Source of the DNA: CAWGLW01 sp963823525
GTDB lineage: Bacteria; Pseudomonadota; Gammaproteobacteria; Steroidobacterales; Steroidobacteraceae
Direction of reading: 5' to 3'
DNA length: 64,000 bases
NCBI GenBank assembly: GCA_963823525.1
Contig: CAWGLW010000005.1
Coordinates: 586,672 to 650,671, forward strand
The translations under genes and the position numbers were made by a program. Under the pieces are notes generated by a model. It saw only the letters and a program-made list of their open reading frames with translations. It was not told the DNA's origin and did not search any database. Within the stretch, counting starts at the first letter, position 1. The number at the start of each line of letters is the position of its first letter. Shown here in pieces: positions 32,732 to 40,951 of this stretch.

Positions 32732-33623
32732 CCCGACGCGACTGAAGATCGCACTACAGAAATCAGGCCGCCTGACCGATGAATCGCTGGACCTGCTCGG
32801 TCGCTGTGGACTGAAGTACAGCCGTTCCCGAAACCAGCTGATGTGCGTCGGCAAGAACATGCCGCTGGACCTGTTGTTCGTGCGCGACGACGACATTCCG
32901 GATCTCGTGCAGCAGGATGTCTGCGACCTCGGCATCGTCGGGCTCAACGTCATCGAAGAAAAACGCCTTGCGATGGAGGCCGAGGGTTCCCCGGCTGATT
33001 TCCAGATCATCCGCCAGCTGGACTTTGGCCGCTGCCGGCTGTCGCTGGCCGTGCCCCAGGAGTTTGATTACAACGGACTCGCATCGCTGCGCGGCCTGCG
33101 TATCGCGACGACCTATCCGCGGGTGCTCGCGCGATTCCTGCGCGAGCAAGGCATCGAGGCGGACATCGTCACGCTCTCGGGCGCGGTCGAGATTGCACCG
33201 CGTCTGGGCCGCGCGGACCTGATCTGCGACCTGGTATCCACCGGCTCGACGCTTTCAGCCAATCATCTGCGCGAAGTTGAAGTCGTGCTCGAGAGCGAAG
33301 CCGTGCTGGTACAGACGCCCGTCAGCCTGCCCGAGGCGAAGGCTGAATGGGTGCAGCGGCTGCTGCTGCGCATCGACGGCGTGCAGCAGGTTCGCGAAAG
33401 CAAGTACATCATGTTGCACGCGCCACGCTCTGCGCTGGCGAGCATCAAGGCACTGCTGCCGGGCAGCGAGTCGCCGACCGTGATCCCGCTGGACGAGACC
33501 GGCGAGCGCGTCGCCGTGCACGCCGTGTGTCGTGAGAACGTGTTCTGGGAAACCCTCGAGTCACTGAAAGCGGCCGGTGCCAGCGCCCTGCTCGTCCTGC
33601 CGGTTGAGAAAATGCTGCCATGA
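32724..33623 (+). CDS. hisG: ATP phosphoribosyltransferase, long form
   Basis: Catalyses the first step of histidine synthesis, ATP plus PRPP. ATG 32724, overlapping the upstream stop, gives 299 aa. This is the long form with a C-terminal ACT-like regulatory domain (about residues 225-299), which binds histidine and needs no HisZ. The PRPP loop DLVSTGSTLSANHL near 172-185 is intact. The N-terminal RLKIALQKSGRL is typical. The stop overlaps the hisD start (ATGA). Confidence 0.97.
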   Translation: MDDPTRLKIALQKSGRLTDESLDLLGRCGLKYSRSRNQLMCVGKNMPLDLLFVRDDDIPDLVQQDVCDLGIVGLNVIEEKRLAMEAEGSPADFQIIRQLDFGRCRLSLAVPQEFDYNGLASLRGLRIATTYPRVLARFLREQGIEADIVTLSGAVEIAPRLGRADLICDLVSTGSTLSANHLREVEVVLESEAVLVQTPVSLPEAKAEWVQRLLLRIDGVQQVRESKYIMLHAPRSALASIKALLPGSESPTVIPLDETGERVAVHAVCRENVFWETLESLKAAGASALLVLPVEKMLP

Positions 33624-34945
33624 GCCTTGCGCTGACAGCGATCGACTGGGCCGGGCTGACGCCCGCGCAGCGCACCGAGACCCTGCGCCGTCCGGCACAG
33701 CGCGACGCTGCCGGACTCCGCGAACAAGCGGCACGAATCGTCTCTGACGTGCGCGAACGCGGCGATGTCGCCTTGAGGGAGTACACGCAGCGACTCGACA
33801 ACGTCGCCCTCGACTCGTTCAAGGTGAGCGAGGACGAATTTATCAGCGCAAATGCCGCCCTGAACGAGGAGCAGTTGCGCGCGCTGCGACGTGCGATCGA
33901 TACCGTGACCCGCTTTCACGAGACCGGCGTGGCCGCACCCGTGCGCATGCAGACCGCGCCGGGGGTGATCTGCGAGCGCCTGTCGATTCCGCTCGGCGCC
34001 GTCGGCCTGTACGTACCGGCGGGCACCGCGCCGTTGCCGTCGACGGCGATCATGCTCGCAGTCCCGGCGGGTCTGGCCGGCTGCCCGCTGCGCGTGATCT
34101 GCACCCCGCCGCGTGCCGATGGCAGCGCAGATCCGGCGGTGCTGGTGGCCGCCCGGCTCTGCGGCGTCGATCACGTACTCAAACTCGGTGGCGCGCAGGC
34201 GATCGCGGCCATGGCGTACGGCACCGAGAGTGTTCCGAAAGTCGACAAGATCTTCGGCCCGGGCAACGCCTGGGTAACCGCGGCCAAGCAGATCGTCGCG
34301 GCAGACGCCGACGGTGCGGCACTGGACATGCCGGCCGGGCCCTCGGAAGTTCTGGTCATCGCCGATGAGACGGCGCGACCGGTCTTTGTCGCGGCGGACC
34401 TGCTGGCACAGGCCGAGCACAGCGTCGATGCACAGGTGGTGCTCGTGACGACGAGCCGCAAGCTGGCCGCCGCCGCAATCGCCGAGGTCGGCGAACAGAT
34501 GGTGCGGCTGCCGCGCCGGGAGATCATCGAGCGTTCGATCGCCGCAAGCCGGGTCATCGTGGTCGAGGATCTCGAGACGGCGTTCGAGCTCAGCAATCAA
34601 TACGCGCCTGAGCACCTGATCCTGCAGATCGAAGCCCCGCGGCAATGGCTCGCACGCGTCCGCAATGCCGGTTCCGTGTTTCTCGGGCCGTGGACGCCGG
34701 AAACCCTGGGTGATTACTGCAGTGGCACGAACCATGTCCTGCCGACCTATGGCCATGCGCGCGCCTACAGCGGGCTCGGTGTGCCCGACTTCGTCAGGCG
34801 CATGACGGTGCAGGAAGGCTCCCCCGAAGGCATTGCGGACCTCGGGCGGACCGCGCGCACACTGGCGCGCCTCGAATCGCTCGACGGCCACGCCAACGCG
34901 GTCACGGTCCGGCTTCAGGCGCTAGCGCGCGGAGAGGCCTCGTGA
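33620..34945 (+). CDS. hisD: Histidinol dehydrogenase
   Basis: Oxidises histidinol to histidine in two NAD-dependent steps at a zinc site. The 441-aa protein shows the family signature region KIFGPGNAWVTAAKQIVAADADGAALDMPAGPSE (about residues 210-243). Catalytic Glu-His residues lie near QYAPEHLIL (about 328) and FLGPWTPETLGDYCSGTNHVLPT (about 352). It overlaps both neighbours by 4 bp, matching a compact his operon. Confidence 0.98.
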   Translation: MSLALTAIDWAGLTPAQRTETLRRPAQRDAAGLREQAARIVSDVRERGDVALREYTQRLDNVALDSFKVSEDEFISANAALNEEQLRALRRAIDTVTRFHETGVAAPVRMQTAPGVICERLSIPLGAVGLYVPAGTAPLPSTAIMLAVPAGLAGCPLRVICTPPRADGSADPAVLVAARLCGVDHVLKLGGAQAIAAMAYGTESVPKVDKIFGPGNAWVTAAKQIVAADADGAALDMPAGPSEVLVIADETARPVFVAADLLAQAEHSVDAQVVLVTTSRKLAAAAIAEVGEQMVRLPRREIIERSIAASRVIVVEDLETAFELSNQYAPEHLILQIEAPRQWLARVRNAGSVFLGPWTPETLGDYCSGTNHVLPTYGHARAYSGLGVPDFVRRMTVQEGSPEGIADLGRTARTLARLESLDGHANAVTVRLQALARGEAS

Positions 34946-35997
34946 GCTCCGTACTCGACCTCGCACGTCCCGAGATCCGTGCCTTGCGACCCTACGAGCA
35001 CGCGAGCTGGGACCCTGCACTGGAGCGCCTGCATGCCAACGAGATGCCTTGGCGAACACTGGGTGATAACACACCGGCCGGCCTGAACCATTACCCGGAA
35101 CCGCAGCCAGGGGCCCTGATTGAGCGGCTCGCCGAACTCTACGACGTACCGCCCGAGCGTGTACTCGTGGGCCGGGGCAGCGACGAGGCGATCGACCTGC
35201 TCGTGCGAGCGTTCTGCCGCGCAGGCCAGGATCGCGTGGTCACATGCCCGCCGACTTTCGGCATGTACCGGGTCGCGGCACAGATCCAGGGCGCGGGCGT
35301 GGTCGAGGTGCCCCTGCGCGGCGATGACTTCGCGGCCGACCTGGCCGGCGTCGCGAAAGCCGCTGGCGATGCACGCATCGTATTCCTCTGCTCCCCGAAC
35401 AATCCGACCGGCCAGCTGCTGGACGAAAACGATGTGCTCGCGCTGTGTGAAGAGTTGTCCGGGCAGGCGCTGGTCGTCGTCGACGAGGCGTACATCGAGT
35501 TTTCCGGGAGCCCGGGCCTGGCCCGTCACCTGTCACGGCACCCTAACCTCGTCGTGCTGCGGACGCTTTCGAAGGCCTGGGCACTGGCCGGCGCGCGTTG
35601 CGGCAGCCTGCTGGCCGACCGCGAGATCGTCGGCCTGCTGCGGCGGATCATTCCACCGTATGCGCTTCCGGCCACGACGATTGACGAAGTACTGCAATTC
35701 ACCGAGACACCACATCGGGCGTTGAACGCAGAGCGCATCGAACTGATCCGGGTGGAACGCGAGCGCCTGAAGGTCGCGCTGCGCCGGACGCCCGGTATCC
35801 TCGAGGTGTTCGATTCGGATGCCAATTTCCTGCTGGTCCGTTGCGCCGATCCGGCCGAGGTCATGAAAGCGGCCCGCGGCGCCGGATTGCTGCTTCGCGA
35901 TTTCAGCCGGGCGCCTTACCTGGCCGGCTGCCTGAGAATCACGGTTGGCACACCGGATCAGAACGCGCGGCTGCTCGCCGCCGTGGAGAACGCATGA
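34942..35997 (+). CDS. hisC: Histidinol-phosphate aminotransferase
   Basis: A PLP enzyme that converts imidazole acetol phosphate to histidinol phosphate. It starts with GTG at 34942 inside the hisD stop overlap and is 351 aa. Motifs are NHYPEPQPGALIERLAE near residues 49-65, LCSPNNPTGQLL near 150-161 and the PLP lysine in RTLSKAWALAGARCG near 207-221. The stop overlaps the hisB start (ATGA). Confidence 0.97.
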   Translation: MSSVLDLARPEIRALRPYEHASWDPALERLHANEMPWRTLGDNTPAGLNHYPEPQPGALIERLAELYDVPPERVLVGRGSDEAIDLLVRAFCRAGQDRVVTCPPTFGMYRVAAQIQGAGVVEVPLRGDDFAADLAGVAKAAGDARIVFLCSPNNPTGQLLDENDVLALCEELSGQALVVVDEAYIEFSGSPGLARHLSRHPNLVVLRTLSKAWALAGARCGSLLADREIVGLLRRIIPPYALPATTIDEVLQFTETPHRALNAERIELIRVERERLKVALRRTPGILEVFDSDANFLLVRCADPAEVMKAARGAGLLLRDFSRAPYLAGCLRITVGTPDQNARLLAAVENA

Positions 35998-37070
35998 GTG
36001 GCGCACGCATCCTGTTCATCGACCGCGACGGCACGCTGATCGAAGAGCCCGCCGACGAGCAAGTCGACAGCCTGGCAAAGATCCGGCTGTTGCCGGGCGT
36101 GATCCCTGCCCTGCTCGCACTTCGAAACGCGGGTTACCGGCTCGTGCTGGTCAGCAACCAGGACGGGCGCGGCACCGACGCCTTTCCGGAGCCACAGTTT
36201 CGCGAGTCGCAGGATTTCATGCGCGCCCTGTTCGCGTCACAGGGTATCGAATTCGATGCCGAGTTTTTCTGTCCTCACTTTCCGGATGACGGCTGTGACT
36301 GCCGCAAGCCGCGAACCGGGCTGTTGACCCGGTTCCTGACAGCCAACACGATCGACACCGCGAACAGCTACGTGATCGGCGATCGCGACACGGATCTCGA
36401 CCTCGCGGCCAACCTCGGTTTGCGCGGCCTGCGCGTGCGCATGGGCGGCGACGAATCGGAGACCTGGGCAGCGATTGCGAGCCGGCTTTGCGGCGCCGAC
36501 CGTTCGGCCGAGGTCCTGCGCCGCACCAAAGAGACGCAAGTGCAGGCACGCGTCAATCTCGACTCGCCGTCGCCGGTGTCGATCTCGACCGGCATCGGCT
36601 ACTTCGATCACATGCTCGAGCAGGTGGCGCGCCACGGCGGCTTCTCGCTGCAGCTCGCCTGTGCCGGCGACCTGGAGGTCGACGAGCACCACACGGTCGA
36701 GGACTGTGCGCTGGTCCTCGGGCAGGCCCTGCGCGAAGCACTCGGCGAGAAGCGCGGCATCGGGCGCTACGGGTTCGTGCTGCCCATGGACGAAAGCCTC
36801 GCCCAGGTGGCGCTGGATCTGTCCGGGCGCCCCTATGCCGTTTTCGAAGGCGAGATTTCGCGCGCAACCGTGGGCGGGCTGCCCACCGAACTCGTACCGC
36901 ATTTCTTCCGGTCGCTCTCCGACGCCATGGCCGCGGCGATCCATGTGAAGGTCAGCGGCGAAAATGCGCACCACATGATCGAGGCCTGTTTCAAAGGCCT
37001 CGGGCGCAGCCTGCGCGACGCGATTCGGCTCGAGGGCACCGCCGTGCCGAGCAGCAAGGGCTCGCTGTGA
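35994..37070 (+). CDS. hisB: Bifunctional histidinol-phosphatase / imidazoleglycerol-phosphate dehydratase
   Basis: A fusion, typical of gammaproteobacteria, that supplies two steps of histidine synthesis. ATG 35994 gives 358 aa. The N-terminal HAD phosphatase (about residues 1-165) has the DRDGTLIEE nucleophile motif near 10-18 and CDCRKPRTG near 100 with its zinc cysteines. The C-terminal dehydratase (from about 170) has the metal-binding YFDHMLEQVARHG, VDEHHTVEDCAL and HHMIEACFKGLGR motifs. A longer upstream reading is rejected because it lies within hisC. Confidence 0.97.
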   Translation: MSGARILFIDRDGTLIEEPADEQVDSLAKIRLLPGVIPALLALRNAGYRLVLVSNQDGRGTDAFPEPQFRESQDFMRALFASQGIEFDAEFFCPHFPDDGCDCRKPRTGLLTRFLTANTIDTANSYVIGDRDTDLDLAANLGLRGLRVRMGGDESETWAAIASRLCGADRSAEVLRRTKETQVQARVNLDSPSPVSISTGIGYFDHMLEQVARHGGFSLQLACAGDLEVDEHHTVEDCALVLGQALREALGEKRGIGRYGFVLPMDESLAQVALDLSGRPYAVFEGEISRATVGGLPTELVPHFFRSLSDAMAAAIHVKVSGENAHHMIEACFKGLGRSLRDAIRLEGTAVPSSKGSL

Positions 37071-37080
37071 GGGGCTGCCC

Positions 37081-37680
37081 ATGAATGCCAGCGTTGCGAT
37101 CATCGACAACGGCGGCGCTAACATCGCCTCGGTCCGTTTCGCGCTGGAGCGGCTCGGGCTCGAGGCGCGGCTGACCGCCGATCCGCTGGAGCTTCGCTCC
37201 GCCGGCCACGTGATCCTGCCGGGCGTCGGCGCGGCAGACGATGCGATGGCGCGCCTGCGTACGCTCGGGCTGGTGGAGGTCATACGCAGCCTCCGCCAGC
37301 CCGTGCTGGGCATTTGCCTGGGCATGCAACTGCTGTTTGAGGCGAGCGCCGAGGGGGAAACGCCCGGGCTCGGCATCATCCCGGGACGGGTTGCGGCGAT
37401 CCCGGCCAGGCCGGAGCACCCCGTGCCACACATGGGCTGGAACCAGTTGCAGGCGCAGCGCGGATCACCGCTGCTCGAGGGCGTGCATGACGGTGACTAC
37501 GTTTACTTCGTGCACAGCTTTGCCGCACCGGTCAATGCAGCAACCATCGCTCAATGCGAATACACCGAGCCCTTCGCAGCGATCGTCCAGCAGGACAATT
37601 TCTATGGCATGCAGTTTCACCCTGAACGCTCAGCGCGGGTGGGCGCCACCTTGCTCGAGAACTTCATGAGGCTCGCCTGA
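37081..37680 (+). CDS. hisH: Imidazole glycerol phosphate synthase, glutaminase subunit
   Basis: Releases ammonia from glutamine for HisF. The 199-aa class I amidotransferase has nucleophile Cys in LGICLGMQLLFE near residues 78-89 and the His-Glu pair in GMQFHPERSAR near 178-188. It starts 10 bp after hisB and its stop overlaps the hisA ATG by one base. Confidence 0.97.
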   Translation: MNASVAIIDNGGANIASVRFALERLGLEARLTADPLELRSAGHVILPGVGAADDAMARLRTLGLVEVIRSLRQPVLGICLGMQLLFEASAEGETPGLGIIPGRVAAIPARPEHPVPHMGWNQLQAQRGSPLLEGVHDGDYVYFVHSFAAPVNAATIAQCEYTEPFAAIVQQDNFYGMQFHPERSARVGATLLENFMRLA

Positions 37681-38420
37681 TGCGCCTGATACCGGCGATC
37701 GACCTGCGGGACGGGCGCTGCGTGCGTCTGCTTCAGGGACGTTTCGATGCGGAGACCGTCTACGCAACGGACCCGCTCGAGGTGCTGACCCGCTACGCGG
37801 ACTTCGGTGCAAGGTACGTACACGTCGTCGATCTCGACGGCGCGCGCGGCGGCACGCAGGCCAATCTTAAGGCCATCGCGGCGCTGGCCGGGGCCGGCCC
37901 CATCCGACTGCAGGTCGGCGGCGGCGTACGCGACCGGAGCACCCTGCTCAGCCTGCTCGACCTTGGGGTCAAGCGCTGCGTGATCGGTTCTCTCGCCGTT
38001 TCGGCGCCCGAGACAATCGACGCCTGGCTCGCAGAGTTCGGACCCGAGCCGATTCTGCTCGCTTTCGATGTGCGTATCGACGAAAAAGGCGAACCACGCC
38101 TGGCAACGCACGGCTGGGAGCGACAGACCGAGGTCAGCCTCTGGGATGCGGTCGCGCGCTACCTGCCTCACGGCCTGCGTCACGTGCTGTGCACGGACGT
38201 CGCTCGGGACGGGGCGATGTCCGGTCCTAACATTGCACTTTACTCTGAAGCCGTGCGCCGTTTTCCGCAGATCCAGTGGCAGTCTTCGGGCGGCGTGCGC
38301 AACGCTTCCGATCTCGAAGCGCTGCGCGAAACCGGGGTCGCGGCTGTCATCAGCGGTCGCGCGCTGCTCGAAGGGCGCATGCAGGCCGAGGAGCTCAAGC
38401 CATTCTTGCCAAACGAATAA
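37680..38420 (+). CDS. hisA: Phosphoribosylformimino-5-aminoimidazole carboxamide ribotide isomerase
   Basis: A TIM-barrel isomerase of the histidine pathway, 246 aa. Catalytic Asp residues sit in AIDLRDGRCVRLLQG near 5-19 and in CTDVARDGAMSGPN near 170-183. VGGGVRDRSTL near 78 is a phosphate-binding loop. Its last 19 bp overlap the start of hisF in another frame. The C-terminal codons encode a GAGGAG sequence that serves as the ribosome site for hisF. Confidence 0.97.
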   Translation: MRLIPAIDLRDGRCVRLLQGRFDAETVYATDPLEVLTRYADFGARYVHVVDLDGARGGTQANLKAIAALAGAGPIRLQVGGGVRDRSTLLSLLDLGVKRCVIGSLAVSAPETIDAWLAEFGPEPILLAFDVRIDEKGEPRLATHGWERQTEVSLWDAVARYLPHGLRHVLCTDVARDGAMSGPNIALYSEAVRRFPQIQWQSSGGVRNASDLEALRETGVAAVISGRALLEGRMQAEELKPFLPNE

Positions 38421-39169
38421 TCCCCTGCCTCGACGTTCGCGACGGCAAGGTCGTCAAGGGTGTCCGGTTTCGCGACCATCGCGTGGTGGGCGACATCCTT
38501 GATCTTGCGATTCGCTACCGTGAGGAGGGCGCTGATGAACTGGTCTTTTACGACATCACCGCCAGTCCCGAGCAACGCTCGGTCGATCGCAGCTGGGTGG
38601 GTCGCGTTGCGCGGGTGCTCGACATACCGTTCTGTGTCGCGGGCGGCATTCGCAGCGTGGCCGACGCCGAGAGCGTACTCAATGCCGGCGCCGAGAAAAT
38701 CTCGATCAACTCGCCTGCGATCGCCGACCCGGAGCTGATCGACCAGCTGGCCCGCCGGTTCGGGTCGCAGTGTGTCGTGATCGGGATCGACAGCCAGACG
38801 ATCGAGCAGGACTACCTCGTGTATCAGTACACCGGTGACCCGGATCGATCGCGCAACACGGCCAGGCGAACCGTCGACTGGGCCCGCGAAGTCCAGCAAC
38901 GGGGTGCCGGGGAGATCGTGCTGAACTGCATGGCGAGCGACGGCGTGCAGGCCGGTTACGACATCGCGCAACTGGCGCGGATCCGGCCGCTCTGCCACGT
39001 GCCACTCATCGCTTCCGGTGGCGCCGGGACGCGCGAGCATTTCGCGACGGTGTTCAAACAGGCAAATGCCGACGGCGCGCTGGCCGCGAGCGTCTTTCAT
39101 TCAGGTACGATTGCGATTCCCGAGCTGAAAGCCTACCTGCGTACCGAACACGTGGAGGTGCGATCTTGA
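38402..39169 (+). CDS. hisF: Imidazole glycerol phosphate synthase, cyclase subunit, with ATT start codon
   Basis: Partner of HisH; forms IGP and AICAR. The protein must begin LAKRIIPCLDVRDGKVVKG as in all HisF proteins, but the codon just before it is ATT (38402-38404). GAGGAG lies 8 nt upstream. The only in-frame ATG/GTG/TTG farther up is a GTG at 38276, which would add 42 Arg-rich residues read from hisA in the wrong frame. With ATT the length is 255 aa, against 258 for E. coli. Catalytic Asp residues in PCLDVRDG and NCMASDGVQAG are present. It overlaps hisA by 19 bp. Confidence 0.93.
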   Translation: MLAKRIIPCLDVRDGKVVKGVRFRDHRVVGDILDLAIRYREEGADELVFYDITASPEQRSVDRSWVGRVARVLDIPFCVAGGIRSVADAESVLNAGAEKISINSPAIADPELIDQLARRFGSQCVVIGIDSQTIEQDYLVYQYTGDPDRSRNTARRTVDWAREVQQRGAGEIVLNCMASDGVQAGYDIAQLARIRPLCHVPLIASGGAGTREHFATVFKQANADGALAASVFHSGTIAIPELKAYLRTEHVEVRS

Positions 39170-39795
39170 ACCCCGACTCACGACGCAAACTCGATTGGAG
39201 CAAGGGCGACGGCCTGCTGCCGGCCATCGTGCAGGATGCGGGCAGCGGACGCGTCCTGATGCTGGGCTACATGAATGAGGAATCCCTGCAGCAAACCCTC
39301 GAGCGAGGCCGCGTCGTCTTCTTCAGCCGCTCGCGCAGGAAACTCTGGGAGAAAGGTGAGACATCGGGCCATTACCTCGAGCTCGTCGAGCTCAGCGCCG
39401 ACTGCGACCATGACGCGTTGCTGGTGCTCGCCCGGCCTCACGGCCCCACCTGTCACAAGGGCACCGAGTCATGCTTCGCCGAAGCCGGCGAGCTGGGCAC
39501 CCAGCGCCTGGCGTTTCTCTCCCTGCTCGAGCAGGTCATCGAGAAGCGCATTGCCGAGAAGCCCGATGAGAGCTACACGGCGCGACTGTTCGCCCAGGGG
39601 CCCAGCCGGATCGCCCAGAAGGTCGGCGAGGAAGGGCTCGAGACGGCGCTCGCAAACGTGACCCGCGACGACAAGGGCGTCCTCGCCGAGGCCGCCGACC
39701 TCGTCTTTCACCTGATGATTCTGCTCAAGTCGCGCAACCTGTCGCTCGCGCAGGTCGTCAGGGAACTGAAGTCGCGGCACGGTGCCCGCCCCTGA
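39166..39795 (+). CDS. hisI: Bifunctional phosphoribosyl-AMP cyclohydrolase / phosphoribosyl-ATP pyrophosphatase
   Basis: Fused HisI-HisE (HisIE) for steps two and three of the pathway, 209 aa. The start is TTG 39166, with GGAGGT 6 nt upstream, overlapping the hisF stop. The cyclohydrolase domain (about residues 1-115) has metal-binding DCDHDALLVLARPHGPTCHKGTESCF. The pyrophosphatase domain (about 118-205) has SYTARLFAQGPSRIAQKVGEEGLE and the acidic EAADLVFHLMILL. It is the last gene of the operon, 20 bp from the convergent asd gene, with no terminator visible. Confidence 0.97.
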   Translation: MNPDSRRKLDWSKGDGLLPAIVQDAGSGRVLMLGYMNEESLQQTLERGRVVFFSRSRRKLWEKGETSGHYLELVELSADCDHDALLVLARPHGPTCHKGTESCFAEAGELGTQRLAFLSLLEQVIEKRIAEKPDESYTARLFAQGPSRIAQKVGEEGLETALANVTRDDKGVLAEAADLVFHLMILLKSRNLSLAQVVRELKSRHGARP

Positions 39796-39815
39796 CGGCG
39801 CGTCCGTCGATCCGG

Positions 39816-40935
39816 TCAGGCTTCCCTTTCGATCAGGATCATCAGCATGCGTCGCAGCGGCTCGGCCGCGCCCCAGAGCAGCTGGTCACCGACCGTGAAC
39901 GCCGAGAGATAATCGCTGCCGATTGAGAGTTTTCGCACGCGGCCGATGGCGATGCGCAACGTTCCGCTGACACGCGCCGGCGAGAGCTCGCGGATCGAGG
40001 CCTCGCGCTCATTGGGCACCCAGGCGACCCACTCGTTGCCGCCGGCGATCAGCGATTCGATCTCTTCGATCGGCAGGTCGCGTTTGAGCTTGATCGTCAG
40101 TGCCTGGCTGTGCGAACGCATCGCACCGATGCGAACGCAGATGCCCTCGACCGGAATCGGCGCGTCGGCTGATCCGAGGATCTTGTTGCTCTCCACGCCG
40201 GCCTTCCATTCCTCACGACTGCGCCCGTCGCCCAGGTCCTTGTCGATCCACGGGATCAGGCTGCCGGCCAGGGCGGCGCCGAACTCCGCCTGTGGCAGTT
40301 CGGCACTGCGCAGCCGATCCGTGATGACCCGGTCGAGCTCGAGGATCGCGCTGCCCGGGTCGGCCAGCAAGCCGGCCGCAGCCGTGTGCAGCGAGCCCAT
40401 CTGCTCGATGAGTTCGCGCATGTTGCGCGCACCGGCGCCGGACGCCGCCTGGTAGGTCATCGCGGTAATCCACTCGATCAGCCCGGCGCGATAGAGCCCG
40501 CCGAGCGCCATCATCATCAGCGAGACCGTGCAGTTGCCACCGATGTAATCGCGCAGCCCGCGATCGAGGCCCCGGTCGATGACGTCCCGGTTAACCGGGT
40601 CGAGCACAATCACGGCGTCGTCGCGCATGCGCAGCGACGATGCGGCGTCGATCCAGTAGCCCTGCCAGCCGCGTGAGCGCAGGGCCGGGTGTACGGCCAG
40701 CGTGTAGTCACCGCCCTGGCAGCTCACGATCACGTCGCAGGCGGCCAGTGCGTCGAGATCGTTTGCGTCCTCGAGTCAGGGCGTCCGCGCCGGCCAGTTC
40801 AGGTGCCGGCTGCCCGGCCTGGGAGGTGCTGAAGAAAACCGCCTCGCCGAGGCGCGCGAAATCCTGCTCCTCGCGCATGCGTTGCATGAGCACCGAACCG
40901 ACCATGCCGCGCCAGCCGACAAATCCCGTCTTCAC
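39816..40935 (-). CDS. asd: Aspartate-semialdehyde dehydrogenase, frame broken by one insertion
   Basis: Reduces aspartyl phosphate on the path to lysine, threonine and methionine. The N-terminus MKTGFVGWRGMVGSVLMQRM begins at 40935. After ADALT (near residue 53) the frame is lost at about 40773-40776 and continues in the next frame as EDANDLDALAACDVIVSCQGGDYT. Removing one base gives 372 aa, close to the E. coli 367. Active-site Cys in GGNCTVSLMMMALGG and His in MRSHSQALTIKLKR are present. As the gene is normally essential, a sequencing insertion is the simplest reading. It follows lysC-lysA by 16 bp. Confidence 0.93.
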
Positions 40936-40951
40936 TTTGCGGACCTCCGGC

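Noticed and set aside
38276..38401. GTG at 38276 as the start of hisF
   Set aside because: It adds 42 Arg-rich residues coded by hisA out of frame, with no similarity to HisF proteins.
39795..39816. Terminator between hisI and asd
   Set aside because: The 20-bp convergent gap has no stem followed by T residues.
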